64,000 bases of DNA from Balanoglossus misakiensis (GCA_040954595.2 CM082582.2:12648001-12712000), one strand, 5' to 3'; positions 42,101 to 52,820 are shown, counted from the stretch's first letter. A program made the numbers and translations. Notes: generated by a model from the letters alone, not told the origin.

Positions 42101-44530
42101 CAAGCTTGAATGAGAATCTGTACAGTCTCGTTACCATGACGATTTCTACTGTCTTTTCATAACACTCCTGACATATCATTAATCTTAATCAAACTTATTT
42201 GTTTTGAATTTTCTAACTTGTTTTGCATTCCTTAGTTGTTTTAGTTATCCGTTAGAAGTTCAGTTCTTTGAATTTTTAAAAAATCTGGTATAACATTTGA
42301 TCTTTCTCTAATTTGTTGCATGTGTACATTTGTCTTTTTAGTCTTCCTCGTAAGGCAATTGATTGAATGCAAGGTAAACCTTGACTTCAAGTTTCAACAA
42401 ATGACTAAAATTATTGTGTCATTGAGTTTCTATTTTTATTGGATTCTTTCAATAGACATACTTACCCTACCAGAAACCTTGTTTGAATATATTATCTCCA
42501 TTGCCCTCCACTCCCACCCACATGGTGAAAAATGTTCCTGGTATTACCCAACCCTAACTTACAAATTAAAATTTGCCTCAGCATGGTTTTATTTATATTT
42601 CTACTTAGACACAGTAGGCCAATCCCTTCCCCATGATATATCACCAAATCTTTTAAACAAACTTTATTCTCTCTTTGACACAAAAATGATTCATTTTTGT
42701 TCAACCTGTGGAAACTGGATAACACATTTATTCCTAAAGAAAAATTAATATAGCCGCATTCTTGACCGAATCTATTTTTCTCAAATATGTAATATACTCT
42801 TTTTTTCTATCTTTTATTTCCACTTCTTCATAAACGTTGTACCAGATTTGTTATTGTTTTTCGACTATTGACCTTGGTTGCTTTTGTTACACATCTCATA
42901 CCTTCTTTAAAGCTACCCAATTGATCCTTTAAGACTCTCAATATCAAACTAATGTCCTCTCCACTTTCACAGAGAGCGTCATGCAACCGTGGCAACCGCC
43001 CTTGGGAGAGTAGTCCCAGCGGTGGCACTGTCCTCCGTCAAGGCTAAGCGATATCACAAACGCAATCCAGGACGGCCACCAATGGAGATTTCTTTCCTCC
43101 GCGGACCAAAACGCTTCATTCCAAACATCTGGAAGCAGAGGGGGAATGATCCCCATCAAGACACGGGAGGGTCGAAGCCAGAACGATACTTGAGGACAAG
43201 AAAGCAGGTGGAAATGACGCCTCCAAAGATGGTGGTTGTGATTCAAAATGAACCAATGAAGACTGAAATGGACGACCCTGTTGTCTTGCGTGAACACCAA
43301 GAGGTTAAACAGAGCAAAGTTACTGATGGTGATTATTTGAATAAAGTCTTTGTGTCGGTTCATGAGGAAACAGGACTGGATGAGAATGGCGATGTGAAAC
43401 CAGGAATGGAAACATCTGAACAGGAAGAAGAGAGTGATGATGTGGACAGCAGAAAAGACAGAAATATTCCTGTTCATGAATACACAGTGGCAGAGCTACA
43501 TGGGGCAAGCAACTGGCAAGGGCCAACGGAAACAGAATATGACATAGTGGATGAAGCAGGTGCAGTCGCTGAGATGAGTGGACACGCAGCACTGCAACCG
43601 GAACAGATGGATGAATGGCAAGACCCGGAAGAGGACATTACAGACTATAGTAGTACAGATTGTGAATCAGGTGAATTGCATGGAGATATGCCAGCAATGC
43701 CAGATGGGACCAATCACTGGGAAGCACACCAGTCATATCATGCTCAATATGGAGTGGAGGAATTATACGACGGCAATGAAGACTTGGTCGCTGATGGGAA
43801 CATCTACACTTACGAATATGACAACACTGCAATGCCTGATGTCAATGATGAAATCAATGGTAGCATTGACGTGAACGATTATCGCCAATATTCATCGGCC
43901 TCCCACGACTCTTCAGTCGACCTCTCCGATATTCAGACTTACAGAGGGCGCTCAAGACCCAGTCTACGCTCCTTGCATAGGCAGCCTGTAATCTTTGAAA
44001 GCATAGATGAGGGAGATCCAGTTCTTGACCAATCGGACGACAATGGCTATAGAGTTTTTGTGGATGATGCAGAAAAGAATGGATTAGTCACCTCCACGGA
44101 TGTGACTGTCCACAAAATTGGCATTAACGCATTTGAGATGAGATCACTGAGTCGCGACTCGGGGGAAGGTCGATTTTCGGACTCCGACAAAGAAACAGTC
44201 ATCTTAAGTCGCACCGTTTCTCAAAAATTATCTGACAGTGATGGGGAGCAAAACAACCACTTCTCCTCATTCGAAAGGACTCCGTCAAACGGGTCAGATG
44301 TTTCTGCCGAAGACGTGGATGACCGCGGACACGACGATGTCTCAGAAACAGACCAGACGCAGCTCAGAAGACAGCGTCTAACCTACCAAAAGACAAGCAG
44401 CAATTTCTCAGATCTGGAACCAATCGAAGAAGGCACCATTCTCAGGACTGAGGACCTTTGGGAAAACCAAAGACTTGACATAGACAGTGATTGCACCGAA
44501 AATTGCAACAATAATGAAGAAATTGTCTGA
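11869..44530 (+). CDS. Reeler/CUB/C-type lectin/EGF type I transmembrane receptor-like protein (17 exons)
   Basis: Exons: 11869-12130, 28109-28352, 29665-29744, 30714-30847, 31069-31306, 31576-32491, 32864-32961, 33138-33338, 34984-35364, 37061-37354, 37641-37829, 38000-38719, 39068-39451, 39729-39824, 40167-40358, 40622-40901 and 42973-44530. Every junction has GT-AG and matching phase; the lengths sum to 6,267 bp (2,088 residues plus stop). Order: signal peptide (about 1-33), Reeler (about 43-190), CUB1 (197-318), CUB2 (321-443), CUB3 (444-559), C-type lectin 1 (571-721), CUB4 (736-851), C-type lectin 2 (856-1008), CUB5 (1013-1132), CUB6 (1133-1252), CUB7 (1253-1380), EGF (1385-1416), transmembrane (about 1436-1456) and tail (1457-2088). 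It is likely a cell-surface binding or recognition protein; the ligand is unknown. I know no named protein with this exact order. The gene structure is well supported; the function is inference. Confidence 0.85.
15942..16001 (+). repeat. Purine-rich GA/GAAA tract
   Basis: About 60 bases almost entirely of A and G, in imperfect GAGA and GAAA units. Confidence 0.8.
20303..20327 (+). repeat. GT microsatellite
   Basis: Run of TG dinucleotides with one C interruption, inside the first receptor intron. Confidence 0.85.
23116..23655 (-). CDS. Hypothetical intronic ORF, 179 residues
   Basis: Single open frame from ATG (23655-23653) to TAA (23118-23116), antisense within the first receptor intron. 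The composition looks protein-like, with mixed polar and hydrophobic segments such as VIYDIAQTYIRRLLCLGG and DVSCIFTLLFLANHI, and no low complexity. No domain is recognised and no signal peptide is evident. It could be an intronless nested gene, an exon of a longer minus-strand gene, a decayed transposon or retrocopy fragment, or chance. It is the longest ORF in the window with no explanation. Confidence 0.25.
   Translation of the reverse strand: MSSEVRVQKLHYHLKDVITVCKNVHSGLDNSECHFSSPRGLRWFDISSYNMTFLFQPLPVQQTHVIYDIAQTYIRRLLCLGGNDDQIYFVKLNELNAITMEESTPLNVDNFPFPSIPADDDVSCIFTLLFLANHISNAGDCVNRWILRRKFTRSTTDLKSAKGDVSFAEYLGRLRTIQF
27498..27557 (+). repeat. 30-bp tandem duplication
   Basis: Two adjacent copies of a 30-bp unit starting GGCACAACYC and ending TTTTCTTTCYCAATTT, differing at a few positions. 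It lies in the first receptor intron. Confidence 0.7.
28109..29744 (+). other. Receptor exons 2-3: Reeler domain
   Basis: Exons 28109-28352 and 29665-29744. The region fits the Reeler family (reelin N-terminus, FRRS1, insect defence proteins): a FVITSLQQR-type strand, then GNFTASLP, a Cys in VVNCG, a W-containing strand (VVMYWKMG), the typical GIGCVEFRAIIQGED strand corresponding to family G.V.F.ATVVQ, and the closing FW-like strand YAWFKV. The exon 2 to exon 3 junction (AG+G, Arg) falls inside the FRAII strand. Reeler assignment is by motif recognition only; a profile search would settle it. Confidence 0.7.
30714..33338 (+). other. Receptor exons 4-8: CUB1-CUB3 and C-type lectin domain 1
   Basis: CUB1 spans exons 4 and 5 (starts GCMNF, with SPNYPNQYP, ECxxD-like QQCAYDF, FCG, SSDF). 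Exon 6 encodes CUB2, CUB3 (SSPNYPDNYP, CNDYLEI, VCGN) and the first half of a lectin domain. CUB1-3 keep four Cys and the acidic residues typical of calcium-binding CUBs (E/D before Cys3, YD or DY after it, and the later SD or TD). Lectin domain 1 has the long-form six Cys, WIGG for the WIGL motif, QPS at the EPN/QPD position, an EEDCVE segment and an intact WND motif (FWNDRNC), so calcium-dependent sugar binding is plausible. Confidence 0.85.
34984..37829 (+). other. Receptor exons 9-11: CUB4 and C-type lectin domain 2
   Basis: Exon 9 (34984-35364) is one whole CUB with four Cys and calcium-site acidic residues (EHGNCKYDF, HTDHS). Exons 10 and 11 (37061-37354 and 37641-37829) form a second long-form lectin domain: CxxxNW, ICYLIN, FWLSGND, QPSGQSNEDC, then WMD in place of WND, and FICQKK. 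The split between exons 10 and 11 lies just before WFDGW, the same place as the split before WFPGW in lectin domain 1. The WND to WMD change removes a canonical calcium ligand, so this module may bind protein or have lost lectin activity. Confidence 0.85.
38000..39824 (+). other. Receptor exons 12-14: CUB5-CUB7 and EGF-like domain
   Basis: Exon 12 encodes two CUBs. CUB5 lacks the first Cys pair (NNLDNITI where CUBs have DCxxxI) but keeps KSCLYDY and FCGN. CUB6 has four Cys. Exon 13 (39068-39451) is a divergent CUB7: it keeps SSLNYPLPYP, extra Cys pairs and a QGFQARY end, but lacks the first Cys pair and the calcium-site acids. Exon 14 (39729-39824) is an EGF-like unit with five Cys (C-x4-C-x5-C-x8-C-x-C); the sixth Cys (GPFC) is supplied by the next exon. 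All these exons are phase 1 at both ends. Confidence 0.8.
40167..44530 (+). other. Receptor exons 15-17: transmembrane segment and acidic cytoplasmic tail
   Basis: Exon 15 (40167-40358) ends the EGF, then gives a 21-residue hydrophobic helix (FWIGIIAIIVFLLLGLFIVF) followed by RKKISKH, the usual positive-inside stop. Exon 16 (40622-40901) is Ser-rich, then very acidic (EYDEDDWDEEMDGEND). Exon 17 (42973-44530) gives about 519 residues that look disordered: a short basic stretch (KAKRYHKRNPGRPP) and then long Glu/Asp/Ser-rich sequence. Short motifs: TEYDIV around Tyr1759 (TxYxxV), YDN at Tyr1852, and the C-terminus EEIV. No kinase, TIR or death domain was recognised. Confidence 0.8.
41580..41663. 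mobile_element. 84-bp palindromic MITE-like element
   Basis: Begins TTAAAGGGACACTCCCGTTT and ends with its imperfect complement (AAAACAGGAGTGTTACTTTAA read forward). The arms are about 22 bp. The termini share TTAAAGGGACA with the larger element at 50171-50525, suggesting one family. It lies in intron 16 of the receptor gene. Confidence 0.65.
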
Positions 44531-45926
44531 AACATACACATGCTGTACCTTGTGTACATGTAGTTCTAACTTTGCTACATTTCAAAAATAGCTACTTTTA
44601 CCAAAACATTTACATTTCATATTTCAGAATTTACTACATTTTTCTGATAATTTTCTATGTTTATATCTATGTGTATATAAAACAAATAATGATGGTCTTT
44701 GCTTGATTGAAAGAGCATACAAAAAATACACTTTCGGCGAAACTTAATATTCATGCCACAAACATCTAGAAGAATTTAGCAACACTTGACTGTGGTCCGC
44801 TACCATATTTTCATGCATAAGGTTTGACAATTCTGCAATTTTTTTTGCAGTCTTTGCTAACATTTTTAAAGCAGTAAATGGAAACAAAACCAACTACATA
44901 GTTATTTATCAATTGTAACTTTAAATGGTATGATAATGAAAATTCAAAATTAGATGAGATTTCTTTTATTTGATGGCACTAAATTCACATTGTTGCTGTG
45001 TCTGTATATATGACATGGAATGTTTATTTTTCAATACATGTATTTGTTACTACTGAGTACTGTGCATCCAATGGTGTGCCTTTGTATAGCATTGATTTTT
45101 TTCGCTCAATTTCTTGCATTTTTGAATATCTAATAAGCTGTTTGTGAAACACATATTTCCCACAGGATACAGAAAATAATATTTCTCAGATTTTTTGTAA
45201 ACAAATTTGTGGCAGTCAGGTCAACTTTTTTACCCGGCTGGCAAAACTATAAGCAAAGGACTAATTTGAAATTCTGTACAGTTTTTTAAACATTTTAAAA
45301 TTTTTATGGAATTTTAATATTGCAGAGACAAACATGAGTACAGTAACATACTCAGTTGCATTTTAAGATATGTATATCTAATATCTACATCTACTTAAAA
45401 GTACATATGCTATTGTTTATATTTCATAAATTGAAACAAAACAGTCATGAAATTTACTCTTTCCTAAGATGAGACCTGTCTTAGCAATGCTTCAGTTGAT
45501 ATTTGGAGCATGTGTGATAAAAATGATTTACGTCAATCAATACAATCTTCAGTATCCAAATTTTGGCAATTTGCATTACAATGACATGAACACTACATGT
45601 ACATTGATCACAAAGATTATAACATAAAACCACACAATATACTGCACAAAATGAAATGCATTGAAAATCCACACAGGGGGTAGAACTAAACCATGACACC
45701 AAAAGCAATATCAATCTTGACAGACAAAACATCGCAGAATGGAACAGAGTGTGAACAGAGAATGAGAGTGTGTGTGTTTGTGAAGTGAGATATTGAAGAC
45801 AAAAAATCTCTAGAGAGAGATACGCAGAATTATTTTTTTTTTCAATTTCACTCGCTCTTACAATTGACAAAATTTGCATTATACTGTACAAAGATTTTTA
45901 TTTGTTTTGTGCAGTTCTCAGAAATC

Positions 45927-45932
45927 AATAAA
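45927..45932 (+). terminator. Candidate poly(A) signal of the receptor gene
   Basis: AATAAA, the first canonical hexamer noticed on the plus strand after the receptor stop, implying a 3' UTR of about 1.4 kb. Confidence 0.4.
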
Positions 45933-46391
45933 AACATGTATTTTCCACACTACAGAACTAAGTTATGGGTACTTGTGTCATTTAGTAACCATCTATGAAT
46001 GTGCCATTCTGAAATATGGTTTTGTTTACAGGGCTTGAAAAATATCTCCATGAATGGGGCATAAATGCCCAATCAACATTATATACATGCACATGTACGC
46101 ACCCACACACATACAGACACACACACATTCATTTCTCTAAGTAACATGCACTGAACTTTTATTTCACTAAACTGTGAAATGATAATAAAATACAATTATT
46201 TACAGTCTTGACATTACAAGACTGGTAAAACTAAATTTTATAAAGATTTGAATCAATGTGAAAAGTAAACGTCTGTTGAAAGAGTACAAAACAGTGGACG
46301 GAAAAGGTCAAGATTGAGAAACATAGAATTAGCTACGGTTAATGGAACCCAGTGTCACACACAGTTTTTACATTTAGCTGACATGTCTAGA

Positions 46392-46397
46392 TTTATT
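46392..46397 (-). terminator. Candidate poly(A) signal of the coiled-coil gene
   Basis: TTTATT on the plus strand (AATAAA on the minus strand), about 1.1 kb beyond the stop codon of the minus-strand gene. Confidence 0.3.
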
Positions 46398-47528
46398 GAG
46401 TCCGTTTCCTTTTTTGAGGTAAAGCCTGATACCATTAGTGGATTGAGATTTCTTGCGTCATGAAGTACGATCATGCATGACCGGCCTAACATACAGCTTG
46501 AAAGGCATGCTGATTACAAGGATGGCGTCATTTGAGGTTTCAGTGAACCGGCACTTTTCCTTTTTCTAGTCGGAGATCCTCACAGCGGCATGTATGACTG
46601 ACAACCTGCAGAATCACAACCCCTGTTGTCTTTTATCACTTGTAATGCGGTAATTTCAATCGGAAAGATGGAAGTCGCTTGCTTTTGACATTGGGCTATT
46701 TTAGTTTCTTTTCATAGCTATTTATGTTGTTCAGCTCACTGACATATGTTCAATGACAGTGGTTCTCACAACGCAATCAGATGAATACAAATCCTTGTGT
46801 ACTCTGTGGTTTATCGTTTAAATTAAACAAATTGTCTACTGGAAAAAAAGCTGCTTAAGAATGCTCTTGTTTAAGAGTTCCTTCTACAAAAGTCAGCAAA
46901 ACAGGAATATAGAATGTCTGATTGTCAGGGTCATATACAACAGAACAAAATTGCCCAAACTGCCCAACAGAGGGCGGAGTTTGCTTTCTTACTGCTAGAA
47001 TTGGGTGGGTTTATAATTTCTGTAAAATAAAACTAATATCGGTACATTTTCTTTAAAATTCAAACGAAATGGAAGACAGGAAAACGAACTAAATGAAAAC
47101 AAAATTCTATGCAGCAGAAGTGATAAACACAAATAAAAACTTTACACTGTACAATTTGCAAAATAAAAACAGGAGCAATACAAAACAATTCAGTTCAGTT
47201 GTTTCGCAACTGCGGATAAGCTGCCTAAGAAAACTTGTGTCTCTAGGAGACTTACATTTGAATTTTTGTGGCATTTGATAACAACTGGAAGATTCTGTCA
47301 TGCATAGAAGAAATTTCTTGTATATGGCTCTGAAGTTCAGCACAGCTGACTTCGAAAGATCATTTGTAAGACAATATTTACTTTCTTACACACAACAGAG
47401 GTACAAAAATATGAAGGCAATGAACTATATGTAACTGATATCTGATTTCTCGTGACAAATGATCAAGGCTTGATGGCATACCCAGTATATTTCAACTATT
47501 ATTAAGTACTTTTTTGACAAAGTTTGGT

Positions 47529-50500
47529 TCATATTGCACCATCCTCCGCGATGCCTAATCTCTGTTGTAACAATCTCGTTGTCTGTTTAAATTCCTCTTC
47601 CATCTGTCGCACTCTCTTCAAATCCTCTGACACTGTATCCTTGTGAGCGAGACTTGGAGTACTGTCCACAGGGAAGTACACATGTGTCTTCTTCTTTTCC
47701 GGCATTGCCTCTTTCGGTTCCGTGCTCGGTCTGGGACCTTTTGCCGACTTTGCGCGGGTTGTCGTGCTACTTGTGGCTTTGGCGGAGACTGGACGTGTCG
47801 TTTCGTACTTGAGCGGTCGCTCGGTTTTGGGGTAAACTATCAGAGGTTAAAGGTAGAGGGTTAATTGAACATTGGCATGATCACGGTCATGGTTAACCCT
47901 AGCTCTACCTGCATACGGGAAAAGCCCATTTCCTAAACATATTACAAAGTTGGTTTCTTGATCTAGATACATCAGATTTTGTTAATGCATCCCTTTCTAA
48001 CACTTGGTTAATCAGGCAGAGCAAACTGTGGCAATGTACATGTAGATTTTCTCATGTAGGAAATTTCCACAAATGCCATGCCTGGTTCAGTCTTGAAGTC
48101 TAGATGGACTACAACCATCAAATACAACAGGGAGACAGTACATCGAAGCATGGCAGCAAGAAAAGCTGCTACATTTCTAGCAGATGTAGTATAGCATTCC
48201 ACCAAGTTGCACAATATGGCTACGCTAGAAAAACTTTAAGTCAAAGTTACGAAGTTCTCTACACCACTTTCTTGACATGAAAACAGCAGCACCGATAACA
48301 TAGCAGCCACCATACAAGATGCATACATGTATAGCTGACATACTAGTATATGCCACATACCTAACATGTAAATGTACCTAAGCCCACAACACATCATTCA
48401 TGTTCACATGACACAACACACCAGTGGATATGAAAAGTAGCAGTCATCGATTCAACCGGAAAATCTTGATACAAAGTCATGCCAAAAACATAATCCTATG
48501 ACATGCACTAGCCACAGCATAGTAATACTCTAAAGATATATACTACACACAGCTGTGCAGTAGCTTGTTTAACACACTTGACAGTATCGATTCATCTAAA
48601 CTGTTCTAAGCACAAACCAAGAGCAAAGGCTCACTATCAGAAAACTACACAATACCAAGAGCAAATAGCAAACACTTGAAACTGACTGGAGAAGACCTCA
48701 CATGCATTATTACCTAGTAACAGCTGTGCTCTGATTGCTGCAAAAAGGGTACACAGAAAATGATTTTGAACAGCTCAGTTTTCTCTTTGTGAAAGATATC
48801 TATCAGCTTACATGCTGAAACACATGCTTCAGTTGTCAGATGCAGTGACAATGTGGAAGATTAGAACACAATATCCAGCCAGTGATGAGGTGATGCAAAG
48901 AATGCCAATTTACAGTGTCATTGCTTGCAACAGCATTTTGAACAGCATTTGTGTGTTTAAGTGTAGACATACAGAGTGTATTGCGCTACTACAATGTGTT
49001 GTTCACACACACAGACTCAAAATTCAGAAATGTGATCGTACATAGGCTGTATGTATGTTCTTTGCAGATACACACTTTGATGAATGATGGTGACTTCTGA
49101 AAAAATCACACTTCCAGACCAACTGGTCGGTCTCACTATCACCAATTCAAGAAAGAATGCCCTGCATATGATCTGCTAATTCATATTTGAAAACATAAAC
49201 ACACGCGTTCTGTATACATGGTATGCAACTCAGTCTCTGCCAATTCTATTTCAGTCCTGCCATTTCAAAGTCACTCCACAACATATACATGTAGACAGAA
49301 AAGTATGTGTCAGATCTTTTGGATGACATCTTCGACACAAGAACATTTAACAACGTTCTCTCTTTCTGCAGACACCCGGAAGTCACAAAACTTACCTGCA
49401 CTCTTGGGCCGTGATCTCGCCACGTCAGCTTTCTGCTGTATCTTTGCACTGGCCGGTCTCTTGGCTTTCTCTCTGTCTGGTATCAGATCCCCAGCTTCAA
49501 ATAGCCCGGGCTGTAGGAGATATCCGCAAGACTTTCACTTATAACTTTGAAGATTGTGTATCGTATTACTCATGAAATTGAGTCATTTTTTGTATATGTG
49601 TACGTAAACTGAGGTATGCAGGTATGAAGTGTGTTTTCTCTCACCTGAATAAATCTATCCATATTTCTTGTCCTTTCGAAATTTCCATTTGTAACCTGAA
49701 ACAAGATGTTTTTAACAAATAAAAGATTTACATTGGATTTGGCAGATAATTAGGCCATTAATAGCCAGCCAATAATAGGAATCCTGATTACTTTCTTAAT
49801 GTTTGTTTCACAGACAAACGACTAGCTTACCCTAAGTCTGTTGGTGTCTTTGAGTCCTGTTGATGGTTGTAAGAACAGCGAGATGAGTTCATCATCAACG
49901 TCATACTGATCGTTGGTGGTATCTGTAGTTTTGGCTGATGCCGGTCTGTATAAGTGATGGTGTACTGGAGTGCGTCTTTTCAACTGTTTCTCTCTCTCTT
50001 CAGCTTCCCTGTGTTTCTGCTCTCTCTGTTGTCATGGAAACAGACGTTCATGTCAAGTAAATTTGTAATGAGGAACTGAAGAATATTAAAAGCAATGCAA
50101 GCTGTATGTTGTCTCATATCTATTGCTTTCCAAACGTCTGAGGTCTATCTGTATTTTATTTCCGTTCTTGTTAAAGGGACAAAGTCTCTCTCTCGCTGCC
50201 CTTTTTTCCATTAATTATATTTGATACAAGACACCGTTTGTTATTCTGCATGTGGATATATAGTGAATCAACGTTCAACCACACACAACTTCCATCCCTC
50301 TTATAGACAGGAGAGTGAAAAAACTCGCCAAAATGAATAATCGTTCTTTAGCATTTATTCATTTTGAGCGAGTTTTTACTCTCATATCATACAAGTGGGA
50401 TGGAAGTTTTGTGTGGTTGATCATTGATTCACTATATATCCACATTTACATTAACATAAATGGTGTCTTGTATCAAATATAATTAATGGAAAAGGGGCAG

Positions 50501-52820
50501 CTGGAGAGAGACTTTGTCCCTTTAATACAAGCAGGCCTTGGTCTGGATTATTGCTGTTAATGTCATGAATGCATCTATCAGTGGAAAGCCTCACCAATCT
50601 CTGTTGAATGAAATAGCGATCGACATCACCCACTGTCTTGACAGGACGTCTTGGCATCTCGTGCATGAGACTTCTGTGATGCAACAACAACTCCTCCAAA
50701 TAATCTATCCTTCTCGTCAAGTGCTTCTTGGCTTCCTCCTCCGCCGCGATCTCCTCCTCCCTGTAGTACCTGTTCAGCAACCCTATAGTCAGCATGGCCC
50801 AGTTGTTGATTACTCTCGGCTGTAAAGAGGAAAAGTTTGACCGGTCAATCCAAGGCTGAGAGTTCACCTCTGAACATCACAAACAGAATGTAAGTATAGA
50901 CCTTCCGTACTTTAAGGATTTTTCATGTGTATGATCCAAACACTGCATGATTTTTTCCTAATAGATGTTCTGCTGTTTTGGGTCTTTTCTGATAATGTAT
51001 TGACTCTGGGTGGGGTTGGGTAGGTTATACTTGTAGTTCAAAAGTAAACTTTGAAATTCTACATCACTTTACAAGTGTGATGTGTGATATGTACATGGTT
51101 GGACCAGCTAATCAGAATGCACTGCTGTTTTTAGACGCATACAAACCCTGACTGTTAAAGTGTAGTACATGTATGTAAAATCATATTACTATAGTGTACC
51201 AACAAATTTAAATTACCAGCAGTTAACACAGCAATAACAACCTACTATTACTTTGTGAGCATTAACAAATCGTGGGTATAGAAAATCCAACAATGGATGT
51301 TAGCTGAAACAGCATGCAAAGTTTTTCATTATTAGCATTAACGTGTTAATTGGGTTCAGTTTTATTGGCGTATATTGCAAGTGCTTCCAATGTGATGCAC
51401 ACAGTCATAAACACAAAGTTTTGTGTCCATTTTTGCAGAATTCCAACGCTGCATTCTAGACAAGGTTAGAATACAGTTGCCATGAATGTAAGCTACAGTA
51501 TTAAAGAACATGAGAACACAGTTATTAAGAAAATTTAATAAATTCTTATTTGCATTAATATTATTTACCCATTCTCTCATTTTATCTTAAGAACTGAAGG
51601 CTATAGTTAGTCTTTGTGAAAAATGTTATTTATTGATTAATTTATTTATTCTTTAACTGCCACCAACACCAGCAGATCATACCTTTGGAATGTGTCGTGT
51701 GACAGAAATTGGACCTTCTGTGATGAAAGACTTTGTTGACTGCTTGCCTTGTGCAGGTAGGTTCTACAGGTGGAAATCAGCCGTTGATAAGCCTTAACCC
51801 CTAAGCTTCTAAGTTCCACCCCTGATTTCCAAAATAGTGGAACAAGCCCATTTTATCATGACTAGATTCAAGGGCTCGGACTGTACAAAATTGAGGTGGT
51901 CTGCTCTCTGTAATCTCACGGAGAGAGACAAACCAGCATGAAGGAAATATCTCTCCTTTACATACACCAGATGATTTATTTGGACTTTAACAGTTATCGT
52001 TGTGATTGAAGTACAATGTACTTGACTGTCAAAAAATAAACACTTGAAATAGATACCTTAGGTTCTACCTGCATAGCAACCATGTTGTGTTCCACTTCAT
52101 GTGTTGTCATATTTGGTGGAGCAACACCTGAAATATGAAATGAGATTTTTTGATATCTGATTTTCAGAACACACATACAATATATGTACAATGTACATGT
52201 ACCCTGTATGTACATTTTAACTTGCTTGAACGATTTCAGTGTCATCATAGCTTTACTTATACTGACCCCGATTTATCAAACCTTTCTGTAATCAATACAT
52301 TTTTAATTACAGTCAACTCCACAATGCTGGAATTACCACGTTGCTGGGATACAATCTTGTTTAAAAATAAATTTAAGAAATGCTCACTCACCTACAATGT
52401 TGGCAACATGTATGGATGCTGCTCTGTCCCCAAGCCATGCTCTGCAAACAAACAAAAAAGGTGCAAGAAGAGTTAATGTGATTCTGGGCGTGGTGGGGTG
52501 TATATTTACATGTTCTTGTATTTCCCTTGGTGAAGGGGTTAAGAACAGTGTAGTAATGTCCAGATGGGTCCTGCCTGAACAAGATTTTAAACCTTGTTTA
52601 ATTATCCAGGTTACTTGGTGTATCATGTGTGTTAATTTTACTGGTTCAAGGGCAAGTAAACGATGCCTTACCTTTTCACAAGATGTATAAGGCAGTTTAA
52701 TTGGTCCTGTACTCTCTGTGTCTCGGCTTGACTCTCCAACACGTCTTGTCTCATCCGGGCGATCGTCTCTCGGAATACTTTGCTGTCTATATTGGCACTT
52801 CCAGTCTTTTGACGATTCAT
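47529..52820 (-). CDS. Uncharacterised coiled-coil protein with RPxSA-type repeats (8 exons, 403 residues)
   Basis: Minus-strand exons in order: 52820-52672, 52441-52392, 52127-52057, 50867-50595, 50025-49831, 49695-49645, 49510-49396 and 47836-47529 (stop TGA 47531-47529). All junctions show GT-AG and correct phase; the sum is 1,212 bp. The start is the ATG at 52820 (MNRQKTG). The N-terminus is helical (FRETIARMRQDV...), followed by a conserved-looking segment (WLGDRAASIHVANIVGVAPP). Exon 4 carries a strongly charged coiled coil (YYREEEIAAEEEAKKHL) and exon 5 starts with another (REQKHREAEEREKQLKRR). The C-terminal half is basic with five related motifs: RPASAK twice, SRPKSA, RPVSAK and RAKSAK. 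The last 30 residues are helical again (MEEEFKQTTRLLQQRLG). No signal peptide or membrane segment. I do not recognise the family; a microtubule or axonemal role is only a guess from composition. Confidence 0.8.
50171..50525. mobile_element. 355-bp palindromic MITE
   Basis: The two halves are imperfect reverse complements over nearly the whole length. Left end TTAAAGGGACAAAGTCTCTC matches right end GAGAGACTTTGTCCCTTTAA. Inner matches include TTAATTATATTTGATACAAG against CTTGTATCAAATATAATTAA, and ACTCGC against GCGAGT close to the centre near 50348. No coding capacity. It lies in intron 4 of the coiled-coil gene, ending 70 bp from the exon 4 boundary. The AA/TT-rich ends allow a TA or TTAA target site, which I cannot settle by eye. 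Confidence 0.85.

Larger units (their letters stand above)
44531..47528. other. Convergent intergenic region: 3' ends of receptor and coiled-coil genes
   Basis: AT-rich DNA between two genes that face each other. A plus-strand AATAAA at 45927-45932 is a candidate for the receptor transcript, and TTTATT at 46392-46397 is a candidate minus-strand poly(A) signal for the coiled-coil gene. Short CA repeats occur near 46090-46130. No coding exon was recognised. Confidence 0.6.

Noticed and set aside
42944-43592. Minus-strand ORFs opposite receptor exon 17
   Set aside because: They mirror the real coding exon in His/Ser/Leu-rich antisense frames; the plus frame is supported by phase with exon 16.
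50171-50525. CRISPR-like or hairpin RNA gene reading of the palindrome
   Set aside because: There is a single inverted pair, not an array, and the host is an animal genome; a MITE explains it.
50451-50594. Extension of coiled-coil exon 4 into the MITE
   Set aside because: A GTGAGG donor ends the exon at 50595 in phase with exon 5; the extra frame is transposon sequence.
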